A stretch of DNA of 64,000 nucleotides, taken from Tolumonas sp008015085. GTDB lineage: Bacteria > Pseudomonadota > Gammaproteobacteria > Enterobacterales > Aeromonadaceae. How positions within the stretch are numbered: the first letter of the stretch is position 1; each line of letters begins with the position of its first letter. The position numbers and the translations under genes are program-made. Under the pieces are notes generated by a model. That model was not told the DNA's origin and ran no database searches. It saw nothing but the letters and a program-made list of their open reading frames with translations. Shown piece after piece: positions 8,739 to 17,932 of this stretch. The stretch is from NCBI GenBank assembly GCA_029265125.1, contig JAJUJX010000015.1, positions 1-64,000 on the forward strand, written 5' to 3'.

Positions 8739-10640
8739 TTAATGATGAAGTTTCATCCGTCCCTGAGAGAAAGCATCACTGCTGAACTGATACCAGGCAA
8801 TCGCTTCTTTTATCAATTCGGCATCAGTTCTGACGGTTTTAGCAAACGTCGGCTCCAGCAGCTGAATTTCGGGTTCTTTACGAGGGCGAAGAATAACGAG
8901 CCGATCGGGCGTCAGATAACCCAGCCCCTGATAGGTTGCAATGAATGCCCGCTGTGGCCCACGCTGGGTCGCAAAGACATCAGCTCCCATGAAATCAGAT
9001 TTGTACGAAAAATTCAGTAATCCAAGCAGTGTTGGTGCTACATCGATCTGGCTCATCAGCCGGTCAATTTTTTGTGCAGGCAGGTGTGCAGGTGACCATA
9101 TGATAAGGGGGATGTGATAGCGTTCTACAGGCAGATCCGTTTTACCTGCACTGGAGGCGCAGTGGTCCGCTACGATCACAAATACAGTGTCTTTATACCA
9201 ACTGTGAGAACTGGCTTGCTTGATAAAGTTGCCAATTGCCCAGTCTGTATATTTGACGGCGGCTTCGCGGCTTCCTGTTGGTAAATCAATGCGATGCTCC
9301 GGAAAGGTGTATGGCCTGTGGTTACTGGTTGTCATGATATGAGCAAAAAATGGTTTGCCTGTTTTACTGCTTTGATCAAAATCACGTAACGCCATGTTAT
9401 ATAAATCTTCATCGGCAACGCCCCAGATATTTTCATGGGTGATCTGGTTACTGGTTAGCTCGAGACGATCTTTCACATTGTAACCGTTGCTGCCAAAGAA
9501 ATAGTTCATATTGTCGAATGTTCCGTAGCCACCATACAGGAATGAGGAGTCATACCCTTTACTGTTAAACACACTGGCCAGTGAAAAAAGTGATTCATTG
9601 TTTGGTCTGCGGACAATCGATTGCCCTGGTGTTGGTGGTACGGCAAGAGACAGTGCTTCCAGGCCACGGACAGTGCGGTTCCCGGTAGCATATAAGCGGG
9701 TGAACAGCATACCGCTATCGGCAAGATGATCCAGATTCGGTGTAAGTTCTTTGCTATTTCCGAATTGACCCAGATAGTCAGCGGAAAGACTTTCAACAGA
9801 AATCAGCACAACATTCAGTTTTTTCTCTTTGCCAGAGTGGTGAATTATGCGCTCTATACTCTGATTAGACGCAGTTGTGAATTGTGCATCTGGTGTGGCC
9901 AAGCTGCTACGCACAAGCATTTCTGCGGTGTTAGTATCTTCAGTCTGATAAAACTGTCGGTAATTCAACTCGTTGTTATTGAAAGCGTAAAACAGAGAAT
10001 ATAAACCGCTACCTGCCAGCTCGTTTGCATACCGGTTTTCCCTCACATCTTTCATCTGGCCGGATAAGCCCAGATTAACCAGCACCTGGATAACGATAAT
10101 GCCAAGCAACATTTTTCTGCGGGCAATATGTCCAAGTTTATATATCACAGGCAGGCGGTTAATTCCAAAAGTCAGAGCAATACTTGTCATTGCACACAAA
10201 CTTAGCCAGGTTGAAAGGGGATACGATTCTCTGATGTTTCCTATGACTTCATTGGTGTAGACCAGATAATCGACAGCAATGAAATTAAACCGGCTTTCGA
10301 ATTCCCCCCAGAAAACCCACTCACTGACAGCCAGAAATACCAGAGAAAAGGCTGTAATAATGCTAAAAAACCAGCCAGCACTAATCCATATTCTGTTTTT
10401 TCGCCATCTTAAAGGAACAATAGTCAGCCAAATAATGATTGGGATCAGCACATAACTTAAAGTTGCCAAATCATAGATAAAACCACTGGCGAATGCATAT
10501 ACCAGATCAGTCGGTGACAGACTGTTTTTGGGGATAGCCATACCCGTCAGCACTATACGGCTGATCGTATTAGTGAAGATAAAAAGAACACCTAACCAAA
10601 TAGTAAAACGATAACGATTGTGAGAACTGCTTTCTTTCAC
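8739..10640 (-). CDS. LtaS-type membrane sulfatase/phosphoglycerol transferase
   Basis: A 633-residue inner-membrane enzyme with about five N-terminal transmembrane helices (roughly residues 10-185) and a large periplasmic sulfatase-fold domain (about 270-600). The domain has the LtaS-type motifs: 'VVLISVESLSADYLG' (first metal ligand Glu), a nucleophile threonine in 'GNRTVRGLEA', 'HIMTTSNHRPY' and 'DHCASS'. Family members move phosphoglycerol or phosphoethanolamine from a phospholipid onto cell-envelope glycans, e.g. osmoregulated periplasmic glucans; the acceptor here is unknown. The reading frame opens with GTG at 10640; the next ATG lies after the first membrane helix, so GTG is the most plausible start. 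Confidence 0.88.
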   Translation of the reverse strand: MKESSSHNRYRFTIWLGVLFIFTNTISRIVLTGMAIPKNSLSPTDLVYAFASGFIYDLATLSYVLIPIIIWLTIVPLRWRKNRIWISAGWFFSIITAFSLVFLAVSEWVFWGEFESRFNFIAVDYLVYTNEVIGNIRESYPLSTWLSLCAMTSIALTFGINRLPVIYKLGHIARRKMLLGIIVIQVLVNLGLSGQMKDVRENRYANELAGSGLYSLFYAFNNNELNYRQFYQTEDTNTAEMLVRSSLATPDAQFTTASNQSIERIIHHSGKEKKLNVVLISVESLSADYLGQFGNSKELTPNLDHLADSGMLFTRLYATGNRTVRGLEALSLAVPPTPGQSIVRRPNNESLFSLASVFNSKGYDSSFLYGGYGTFDNMNYFFGSNGYNVKDRLELTSNQITHENIWGVADEDLYNMALRDFDQSSKTGKPFFAHIMTTSNHRPYTFPEHRIDLPTGSREAAVKYTDWAIGNFIKQASSHSWYKDTVFVIVADHCASSAGKTDLPVERYHIPLIIWSPAHLPAQKIDRLMSQIDVAPTLLGLLNFSYKSDFMGADVFATQRGPQRAFIATYQGLGYLTPDRLVILRPRKEPEIQLLEPTFAKTVRTDAELIKEAIAWYQFSSDAFSQGRMKLHH

Positions 10641-10829
10641 GGGAGAAGATACCTACAGCAATGGATTATTAGCAGAGTATTAGCATCGTCTTAATACATC
10701 CTTAAAGTTAATGATTGGTTGCCTCAATTTGTGAAATGGAACTGAAGTAGGTGCCTGATGGCAACGGCATGGAGGCAATAGATTGGAAAATCAGTTAATC
10801 TCATAGAGATGTAGAAAGTGGAGATAGAG

Positions 10830-13409
10830 ATGCAACAACCAGCAGGTATATCAGCACAAAAATGGATATGGCGAGCCATGGTACGCAGTGCTTTGGTTCC
10901 GTTAGTGCTGGTTGAAACGGTTCTGATAGCGGCATATCTGATTAGTAACAATATGATCCGTGATGCCAACATGTCTTATCTTTACCAGAAAGTTGACAGT
11001 GAATTGCAGATCGTTACTCAGCAGGCTGCAGATGTGATTCATGAACAATTGCTGGCTGTATCAAGACAGGCTGAAATCTACCGGACAGAAGTACAGCGAG
11101 TGCTAACAAATGAACATTTTCTGGTTTCAGATGCTGAAAAAGCAAATTATGCTTTGTCACCCAAAGGAGTTTTCCATTCAGTCAAAGATCTTGGTGGCGC
11201 AGCTTCTTTTTATTCAGCTGCGACTCCTGCAGAAAAGCAAAATAAAGAAAAAGTATGGCGATTATCTCAGCTTGATCCGTTAATGCAGCAGATCAAAATG
11301 AATAATCCTCTGATTGCTGCGGTGTATTTTAATAGCTGGGATTCGTATAACCGTATTTATCCGTGGTTTTTTACGCCAGAGCAGTATCCGGCAGATATGG
11401 TGATTCCTGATTACAATTTTTATTATTTGGCTGATCAGAAAAATAATCCATTACGCACAGTCAGCTGGACCGATGTTTATATTGATCCTGCCGGAAATGG
11501 CTGGATGGCATCCTGTATCGCTCCTGTTTATAACGGTGATTTTCTGGAGGGTGTAATTGGGCTCGATATCACTGTTGAGACAATCATCGAAAAAATTCAG
11601 CGCCTGCAGATTCCATGGGGAGGATATGCGATTCTGGTTAACAATAATGGCAATATTATGGCACTGCCGCCTGAAGGAGAAAAAGACTTTGGGTTACGTG
11701 AATTAACGACCCATAGTTATCAGGAAGCCATAAAAAAAGAGATATTTAAACCAGAAAAATTTAATTTGTTTTTGCGGGAAGATTTGAATAAAACCATTTT
11801 CGATATTAAAAATAAAGAAACCGGGAATGGTGAACTGCAACTGAAAGGTAAAAATAAAATAATCTCATGGAATACCATACCCGGCATTCGTTGGAAATTA
11901 ATAACGATTGTTGATGAAAATCAGTTATATGCAGAAACTAATAGTTTAGCTAAGCAATTTGAACAGATCGGTTATCTTATGATCATTGGTCTGATTGCTT
12001 TCTATGTTATTTTTATTGGCTTTATCTGGTTTAGTTCACGCTCAATCAGTAAAGCTGTGTCTGAGCCTTTATTGCATATGAAAGGCATGGTCGATCGGAT
12101 AAGCAAAGAAGAGTATCAGCTGGATTCCCCTGCATTCCCGCTGGCAGAGCTACGCGAAACTGCCCTTGCTATCGTTGATATGGGGCAAAAGCTCGACAAT
12201 ATCACACATGATTTACGCAAGGCGAAAGAGGATGCTGATGAAGCCAATAAGGCAAAAAGTCTGTTTCTCTCTTGTATGAGTCACGAATTAAGAACACCAC
12301 TGAACGCGATATTAGGGTTCGGCCAATTATTACAGCGCAGTGAAAATAGCCTGACAGACCGGGAAAGACAGGATTATATAGATGAGATTATGACGGCCGG
12401 GCATCATTTGCTCAGGTTAATCGATGATGTTTTGAGCCTGTCTCGACTGGAAACAAAAGGCCCTGCCTCAGACATAGAACCGATTGATATTATAAGAATA
12501 ATTAATGCCTGTAGTGATATGTTGCGTCCTATGGCAGTTAAAGAACAACTGACACTACGGGTGAAATTACCTCAAACCGTTATATTGGTGATGGCTGATG
12601 CAACCCGTGTTCGTCAGGTTCTGCTTAATTTTATTTCAAATGCCATAAAATATAATAAGCCTAATGGTGTAATCGATATTTATGCTGAACTCAAAGATCA
12701 TTTTTTACGAATCAATGTCCGTGATAGTGGTCAGGGCATTCCTGCAGACAAACAAAAAGATATATTCACACCATTCAGTCGGTTAGGAAATGAAACTTCT
12801 GGTATTCAGGGAAATGGTATCGGGCTGGCCATCTCAAAACACTTGGCAGAGTCGATGAATGGACAAATAGGCTTTTCCAGCCAAGAGGATGCAGGTTCGG
12901 TCTTCTGGGTTGATATTCCGTTGGCAGAAAATTCAGATATTTCGCTCTCAGAGTTAATGCTGTCTGTTGATGAACAACAGGAGGACACAACTCAGTCTGG
13001 CACTGATGATGCCGAAGAAGGGGCTCCGCTGAATGTGCATTCTGCGCTATGTATTAACTGTGATCCGGATTTAGTTGGACAATTGATCAGGCTTGCAGCC
13101 AAAAACAATACCGCAATTGCCTCAGTGACTACCGCAGACGATGCTCTGAATATGCTGAAACGGAGTCGGCCTGATCTGATTATAGTGAAGGCTCATCCTG
13201 ACGACATGGATGCATATATTCTGTTAGAAAAATTGCGTCAGACAGATATGCTTAAGTTTATTCCGGTTGTGTTGGTGACGAATGAAATATTCTCCGTTAC
13301 CCAACATACTAATTCTGATCTGGCGTTCGATTATGTATTGATCTCGCCTGTTGATGTGCTGCACGCATGGGCAGTAATTCAAAAAATGCTGAACTACGCA
13401 CCAAAATAA
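10830..13409 (+). CDS. Sensor histidine kinase with dCache sensor and degenerate receiver domain
   Basis: A roughly 859-residue inner-membrane sensor kinase. Order: TM1 near the N-terminus, a long periplasmic double-Cache domain ('YPWFFTPEQYP', 'SWTDVYIDPAGNGW', 'GVIGLDIT'), TM2 and a HAMP-like linker, a HisKA domain with H-box 'SCMSHELRTPLNAILGFG' (about residue 485), and an HATPase with N-box 'FISNAIKYN', 'DSGQGIP' and 'GNGIGLAISK'. The last 130 residues look like a receiver domain that has lost its chemistry: the phosphoacceptor aspartate position reads 'LIIVKAH', the acidic pair reads 'CINCDPD', and the conserved Lys-Pro reads 'LISPVD'. Start: ATG 10830 with GGAG 7 nt upstream; an in-frame GTG at 10818 is less likely. 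A receiver gene follows. The signal is unknown. Confidence 0.9.
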   Translation: MQQPAGISAQKWIWRAMVRSALVPLVLVETVLIAAYLISNNMIRDANMSYLYQKVDSELQIVTQQAADVIHEQLLAVSRQAEIYRTEVQRVLTNEHFLVSDAEKANYALSPKGVFHSVKDLGGAASFYSAATPAEKQNKEKVWRLSQLDPLMQQIKMNNPLIAAVYFNSWDSYNRIYPWFFTPEQYPADMVIPDYNFYYLADQKNNPLRTVSWTDVYIDPAGNGWMASCIAPVYNGDFLEGVIGLDITVETIIEKIQRLQIPWGGYAILVNNNGNIMALPPEGEKDFGLRELTTHSYQEAIKKEIFKPEKFNLFLREDLNKTIFDIKNKETGNGELQLKGKNKIISWNTIPGIRWKLITIVDENQLYAETNSLAKQFEQIGYLMIIGLIAFYVIFIGFIWFSSRSISKAVSEPLLHMKGMVDRISKEEYQLDSPAFPLAELRETALAIVDMGQKLDNITHDLRKAKEDADEANKAKSLFLSCMSHELRTPLNAILGFGQLLQRSENSLTDRERQDYIDEIMTAGHHLLRLIDDVLSLSRLETKGPASDIEPIDIIRIINACSDMLRPMAVKEQLTLRVKLPQTVILVMADATRVRQVLLNFISNAIKYNKPNGVIDIYAELKDHFLRINVRDSGQGIPADKQKDIFTPFSRLGNETSGIQGNGIGLAISKHLAESMNGQIGFSSQEDAGSVFWVDIPLAENSDISLSELMLSVDEQQEDTTQSGTDDAEEGAPLNVHSALCINCDPDLVGQLIRLAAKNNTAIASVTTADDALNMLKRSRPDLIIVKAHPDDMDAYILLEKLRQTDMLKFIPVVLVTNEIFSVTQHTNSDLAFDYVLISPVDVLHAWAVIQKMLNYAPK

Positions 13410-13462
13410 ATCATAAAAACTTGTATGATGAGGAAATTATGAAATGGAGCGTCGTGTGAGCC

Positions 13463-13885
13463 ATGAATACAAATTCAGAAAAATCAGCAGCGAATGAACA
13501 GATTTTTGATAGACATATCCTTGTCGTTGACGATATTCCAACCAATCTGAAATTATCCAAGGCATTTCTGAATGGTGGAGGATATCAGCACGTCTATCTG
13601 GAAAGTGACCCAGCCCGGGTCTCTGAATGGATGAATAGTGTTGATATCAATTTGCTGATACTTGATCTCAGCATGCCACAAAAAGATGGGCTGAAACTCT
13701 ATGCTGAATTGAAAGAAGAATTTGGTAAACGCTTGCCACCAGTCATTTTTCTGACGGCTTTACACGATAACATGTGGCGCGAGCAAGCTATGGCATTAGG
13801 TGCCCAAGCCTTTATTACTAAACCGTTTGATCAGTTACAAATGCTGGAATGCATCAGTGAAATATTGGGTCAGACCGCTTCTTAA
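13463..13885 (+). CDS. Stand-alone receiver (response regulator) protein
   Basis: A 140-residue single-domain response regulator without any output domain. The phosphorylation apparatus is complete: acidic pair in 'ILVVDDIPTN', phosphoacceptor Asp in 'LLILDLSMPQKDG', switch Thr in 'VIFLTALHD', and Lys in 'AFITKPFD'. It lies 53 nt after the preceding kinase and is probably co-transcribed. Because the kinase's own C-terminal receiver is degenerate, this protein is the natural phosphate acceptor. Such CheY-like proteins act by protein-protein contact; the target is not evident. ATG 13463 has only a weak upstream GTGAG; an in-frame stop just upstream excludes a longer form. Confidence 0.88.
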   Translation: MNTNSEKSAANEQIFDRHILVVDDIPTNLKLSKAFLNGGGYQHVYLESDPARVSEWMNSVDINLLILDLSMPQKDGLKLYAELKEEFGKRLPPVIFLTALHDNMWREQAMALGAQAFITKPFDQLQMLECISEILGQTAS

Positions 13886-13999
13886 AAAATGATTTAAAAT
13901 GATTTCTGCTGTTTCTGGATCGGTTGACCTGCTAGCATTCGCAGCATAAAGCTGACAGGTTGTTTCGCCTGACTGTGTTAACCGATCCGGAGTCATGTT

Positions 14000-16900
14000 T
14001 TGTCTGATTCAATTATTCATTCGCTGCAAAATCAACTATCAGAATGTTTGCCTGCCGATAAGGTTCAGTTACAACGTCGTTTGCAGGGAATTCAGCGATT
14101 ACCAGCTGATAAAAAAAACGCTGTCTTGGCCATTATTAAACAGGAACTTGAAAAAGCCCACCTGCGATCCAAGCTGCGTCAGCAAAATATTCCTCAGTTA
14201 CATTATCCCGATCTACCGGTTACGGATAAACGCCATGATATTGCCGAAGCAATCCGTAACCATCAGGTTGTGATTGTTGCAGGTGAGACTGGCTCTGGTA
14301 AGACAACTCAGTTGCCTAAAATCTGTCTGGAAGCAGGTCGTGGCCGGCAGGGGATGATAGGGCATACACAACCCCGTCGTCTGGCTGCAAGAACAGTTGC
14401 GGCCCGTATTGCAGAAGAATTGCATTGCGAGCTGGGTTCTCATGTCGGTTATAAAGTCCGTTTCCATGATCAGGTTAATGAAAATTCCTATATCAAACTG
14501 ATGACAGACGGTATTTTGCTGGCTGAAATTCAGAATGATCGCATGTTGATGCAATATGACACGCTGATCATCGACGAGGCGCATGAGCGCAGTCTGAATA
14601 TCGACTTTATTTTGGGTTATCTGAAACAGTTATTACCAAAACGCCCTGATTTAAAGTTAATCATCACATCGGCAACCATTGATCCACAGCGTTTCTCTCG
14701 TCATTTCAGTAATGCGCCAGTTATCGAGGTGTCAGGGCGTACCTATCCGGTTGAGGTGCGTTATCGCCCTTGGCAGGAGGAAGAGGATAGTGACCCATTG
14801 CAAGGGCTCTTTAATGCAGTTGATGAACTCTGTGCGGAAGGGCTAGGCGACATACTGATCTTTATGAATGGCGAACGCGAGATCAGAGATACCGCTGATG
14901 CGCTGCGTAAGCGGAATTTGCGGGATACAGAAATTCTGCCGCTCTATTCACGTTTATCCAATGCCGAACAAAACCGCATTTTTTCACCGCATATTGGGCG
15001 ACGGATTGTTCTCGCAACTAACGTTGCCGAAACATCGCTGACTGTGCCGGGGATCCGCTATGTCATTGATCCGGGTACAGCGCGTATCAGTCGTTATTCT
15101 TACCGTACCAAGGTTCAGCGGTTACCTATAGAACCTATTTCGCAGGCGAGTGCGAATCAGCGTAAAGGGCGTTGTGGCCGTGTTGCAGCCGGGATCTGTA
15201 TCCGCCTGTATTCCGAACTGGATTTTCTGGGGCGACCGGAATTCACCGATCCGGAAATTCTGCGAACGAATTTGGCCTCGGTCATTCTGCAAATGCTGGC
15301 GCTTGGTCTGGGGGATATGAGTCGGTTCCCGTTTGTCGAAGCGCCTGACAGTCGTCATATCAAAGATGGCTTGCGTTTGCTGGAAGAGCTAGGGGCGGTG
15401 ACTGGTTCGATAGAGGGAAGGAATGGCCTGCGTTTAACACCATTGGGGCGTCAGCTTTCTCGCATTCCGTTGGATCCCCGCTTAGCCAGAATGGTACTGG
15501 CAGCACCGAAATTCGGCTGTCTGGACGAAATTCTGATTGTGACATCGGCACTGAGTATTCAGGATCCGCGTGAGCGTCCGATGGATAAGCAGCAAGCTTC
15601 CGACGAAAAACATAAACGATTTGAGGATAAAGACTCCGATTTTCAGGCATTTTTAAACTTGTGGAAATATGTGCAGGAACAGCAGGAATCGCTGAGTCAG
15701 AATCAGTTCCGCAAGCAGTGCCAGAAGGAATTTTTATCTTACCTGCGCATTCGCGAATGGCAGGATATTCACTATCAGGTTCGCCAGGCTACCCGTGAGC
15801 TTGGGCTGCAAATCAATCAGCAGCCTGCGCCTGATCAGGCCATGCATAGTGCTATTTTGACCGGGTTACTGAGTCATATAGGTATAAAGGATGGTGATAA
15901 ACCGGAATATATTGGTGCCCGCAACGCCCGGTTTATGATTTTCCCCGGCTCCGGCTTATTTAAAAAGCCACCAAAATGGAGCATGGTTGCAGAATTAACC
16001 GAAACCTCCCGTCTTTATGGCCGTATTGCTGCTCGTATTCAGCCGGAGTGGATCGAACCTCTGGCCGGACATCTGATCAAGAAACATTACAGTGATCCCC
16101 GCTGGTCGAAAAAGGCGGGGGCTGTGCTGGCATCTGAAAAAGTGACCTTGTATGGCATTACTCTGGTTGCAGATCGTGAAGTGCAATACGGCACAATTGA
16201 TCCGGTTGTCAGTCGAGAACTGTTTATTCGTCGTGCATTGGTCGAAGGGGATTTTGATACGCGTCACCGCTTCTTTGCAGAAAACCGTAAGCTGCTGGCC
16301 GAGGTGGAAGCATTGGAGGCCAAATCCCGCCGGCGCGATATTCTGGTTGATGATGAAACGTTGTATCAGTTTTATGACGCTCATATTCCGGCAGATGTAG
16401 TCTCAGCTCGTCATTTTGATAGTTGGTGGAAAGAAGCGAGCAAGCTGAATCCTGAACTGCTCAATTTCGAACGTGAAATGTTGCTGCAGGGCGATGCGTC
16501 ACATATCAATGAACATGATTACCCGAATCAATGGACTCAAGGCCGTTTGAAGTTCCGGCTCTCTTATCAGTTTGAGCCTGGCGTGGAGGCTGATGGTGTT
16601 ACTGTTCATATACCACTGCCATTGCTGAATCAGGTAGAGCCAGTAGGGTTTGACTGGCTGATACCAGGAATGCGACATGAGTTGTTGGTCGCACTGATTA
16701 AATCGTTACCTAAGCAATGGCGTAAAAATTTTGTACCTGCGCCCAATTATGCGGATGCGCTGATGGCTTCTGTTTCACCGGAGCAAGGGCCATTACTGGA
16801 TGCTATTGAGCGACAATTGAAGCGTATGAGCGGGCTGACAGTTCCTCGTGAATGCTGGGACTGGAATGCGATACCCGATCACCTGAAAATGACTTTTCGT

Positions 16901-17881
16901 GTGATTGACGATAAACGCCGCAAGATTGCGGAAAATAAAGATCTGCTGCTGCTGAAAGATCAATTGCGGGAGCGGGTACAGCAAACACTGTCGCAGGTAG
17001 CGGATGATGATATTGAACAGGAAGGGCTGACACTGTGGAGTTTTGGTCCTCTACCTCAGGAATATAGTCAGAAACGGGGCGGGTTTGAGGTGAAGGCTTA
17101 TCCGGCATTGGTTGATCAGAAAGATTCTGTAGCCATCCAGCTGTTTGATTCTCCGGTTGCTCAGCAAGCGGCAATGTGGGAAGGACAACGTCGCCTGATC
17201 CTGCTTAACGTGCCATCACCGATTAAATATCTGCAGGAAAAACTGCCTAATAAAGCCAAATTAGGCCTGTATTTCACACCGTTTGGCAAAGTGGCTGATT
17301 TGATTGATGATTGTATTGCCTGTGGGTGCGATCAGCTGATGCGTCAGCATGGCGGGTTGTCTTGGGATGGAGATGTTTTCCAGTTGCAGAAAGAAGTGAT
17401 CCGCGGGGAATTAAACGAGGCTGTCGTAAAAATTGCGGCGCAAGTGGAACAAATCCTGACGGCAGCCCATGGCATCCGCAAACACTTCAAAGGCAAGATG
17501 ACGCTGGAGTTGGCTTTTGCTCATTCAGATATTCAGGCCCAGCTTGATCGCCTGATCCACAAAGGTTTTGTCACCGAAACCGGTGCGGAACGTTTGCCGG
17601 ATTTGATGCGTTACATGAAAGGCATTGAGCGACGAATGGAAAAAATTCCGGTAGATGCAAACCGGGATCGCATGTATATGCTAAAGGTTCAGCATGTTGA
17701 GCAGGCCTATCAGCAGTTATTAGGGAAATTAGCTCGCGGTCAGGCGATTCCTGAGGAAGTTCGTAATATTCGCTGGATGATAGAGGAATTGCGTATTTCT
17801 TTCTTTGCTCAGGTGCTGGGCACGCCATACCCAGTATCAGATAAGCGGGTTTTGCAGGCCATTGATGCTATAAAACTGTAA
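14000..17881 (+). CDS. hrpA: ATP-dependent RNA helicase HrpA
   Basis: HrpA is a cytosolic DEAH-box 3'-5' RNA helicase linked to mRNA processing and rescue of stalled ribosomes. The 1293-residue product matches E. coli HrpA (1300 aa) along its length. Motifs in order: Walker A GETGSGKTT (about residue 95), 'HTQPRRLAARTVA' (Ia), DEAH (about 192), 'SATID' (III), 'QRKGRCGRVAAG' (VI), the HA2/OB region and the long C-terminal DUF3418 region. The frame begins with TTG at 14000, preceded by GGAG 7 nt upstream; an ATG at 13995 is out of frame. The leader contains a long inverted repeat. A terminator-like hairpin follows. Confidence 0.95.
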   Translation: MSDSIIHSLQNQLSECLPADKVQLQRRLQGIQRLPADKKNAVLAIIKQELEKAHLRSKLRQQNIPQLHYPDLPVTDKRHDIAEAIRNHQVVIVAGETGSGKTTQLPKICLEAGRGRQGMIGHTQPRRLAARTVAARIAEELHCELGSHVGYKVRFHDQVNENSYIKLMTDGILLAEIQNDRMLMQYDTLIIDEAHERSLNIDFILGYLKQLLPKRPDLKLIITSATIDPQRFSRHFSNAPVIEVSGRTYPVEVRYRPWQEEEDSDPLQGLFNAVDELCAEGLGDILIFMNGEREIRDTADALRKRNLRDTEILPLYSRLSNAEQNRIFSPHIGRRIVLATNVAETSLTVPGIRYVIDPGTARISRYSYRTKVQRLPIEPISQASANQRKGRCGRVAAGICIRLYSELDFLGRPEFTDPEILRTNLASVILQMLALGLGDMSRFPFVEAPDSRHIKDGLRLLEELGAVTGSIEGRNGLRLTPLGRQLSRIPLDPRLARMVLAAPKFGCLDEILIVTSALSIQDPRERPMDKQQASDEKHKRFEDKDSDFQAFLNLWKYVQEQQESLSQNQFRKQCQKEFLSYLRIREWQDIHYQVRQATRELGLQINQQPAPDQAMHSAILTGLLSHIGIKDGDKPEYIGARNARFMIFPGSGLFKKPPKWSMVAELTETSRLYGRIAARIQPEWIEPLAGHLIKKHYSDPRWSKKAGAVLASEKVTLYGITLVADREVQYGTIDPVVSRELFIRRALVEGDFDTRHRFFAENRKLLAEVEALEAKSRRRDILVDDETLYQFYDAHIPADVVSARHFDSWWKEASKLNPELLNFEREMLLQGDASHINEHDYPNQWTQGRLKFRLSYQFEPGVEADGVTVHIPLPLLNQVEPVGFDWLIPGMRHELLVALIKSLPKQWRKNFVPAPNYADALMASVSPEQGPLLDAIERQLKRMSGLTVPRECWDWNAIPDHLKMTFRVIDDKRRKIAENKDLLLLKDQLRERVQQTLSQVADDDIEQEGLTLWSFGPLPQEYSQKRGGFEVKAYPALVDQKDSVAIQLFDSPVAQQAAMWEGQRRLILLNVPSPIKYLQEKLPNKAKLGLYFTPFGKVADLIDDCIACGCDQLMRQHGGLSWDGDVFQLQKEVIRGELNEAVVKIAAQVEQILTAAHGIRKHFKGKMTLELAFAHSDIQAQLDRLIHKGFVTETGAERLPDLMRYMKGIERRMEKIPVDANRDRMYMLKVQHVEQAYQQLLGKLARGQAIPEEVRNIRWMIEELRISFFAQVLGTPYPVSDKRVLQAIDAIKL

Positions 17882-17886
17882 AATAA

Positions 17887-17911
17887 AACGGGCCTCATGA
17901 TGAGGCCCGTT
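17887..17911 (-). terminator. Terminator hairpin between hrpA and a convergent gene
   Basis: The 11-bp stem AACGGGCCTCA / TGAGGCCCGTT is followed on the minus strand by a T-rich tract, so it most likely ends the convergent minus-strand gene; it may also slow plus-strand readthrough from hrpA. Confidence 0.8.
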
Positions 17912-17932
17912 CGCTATTAAGAATTACTTTTC

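Noticed and set aside
13995..14273. ATG-started frame at the beginning of hrpA
   Set aside because: It is out of frame with hrpA and its product resembles nothing; the TTG at 14000 continues the recognised protein.
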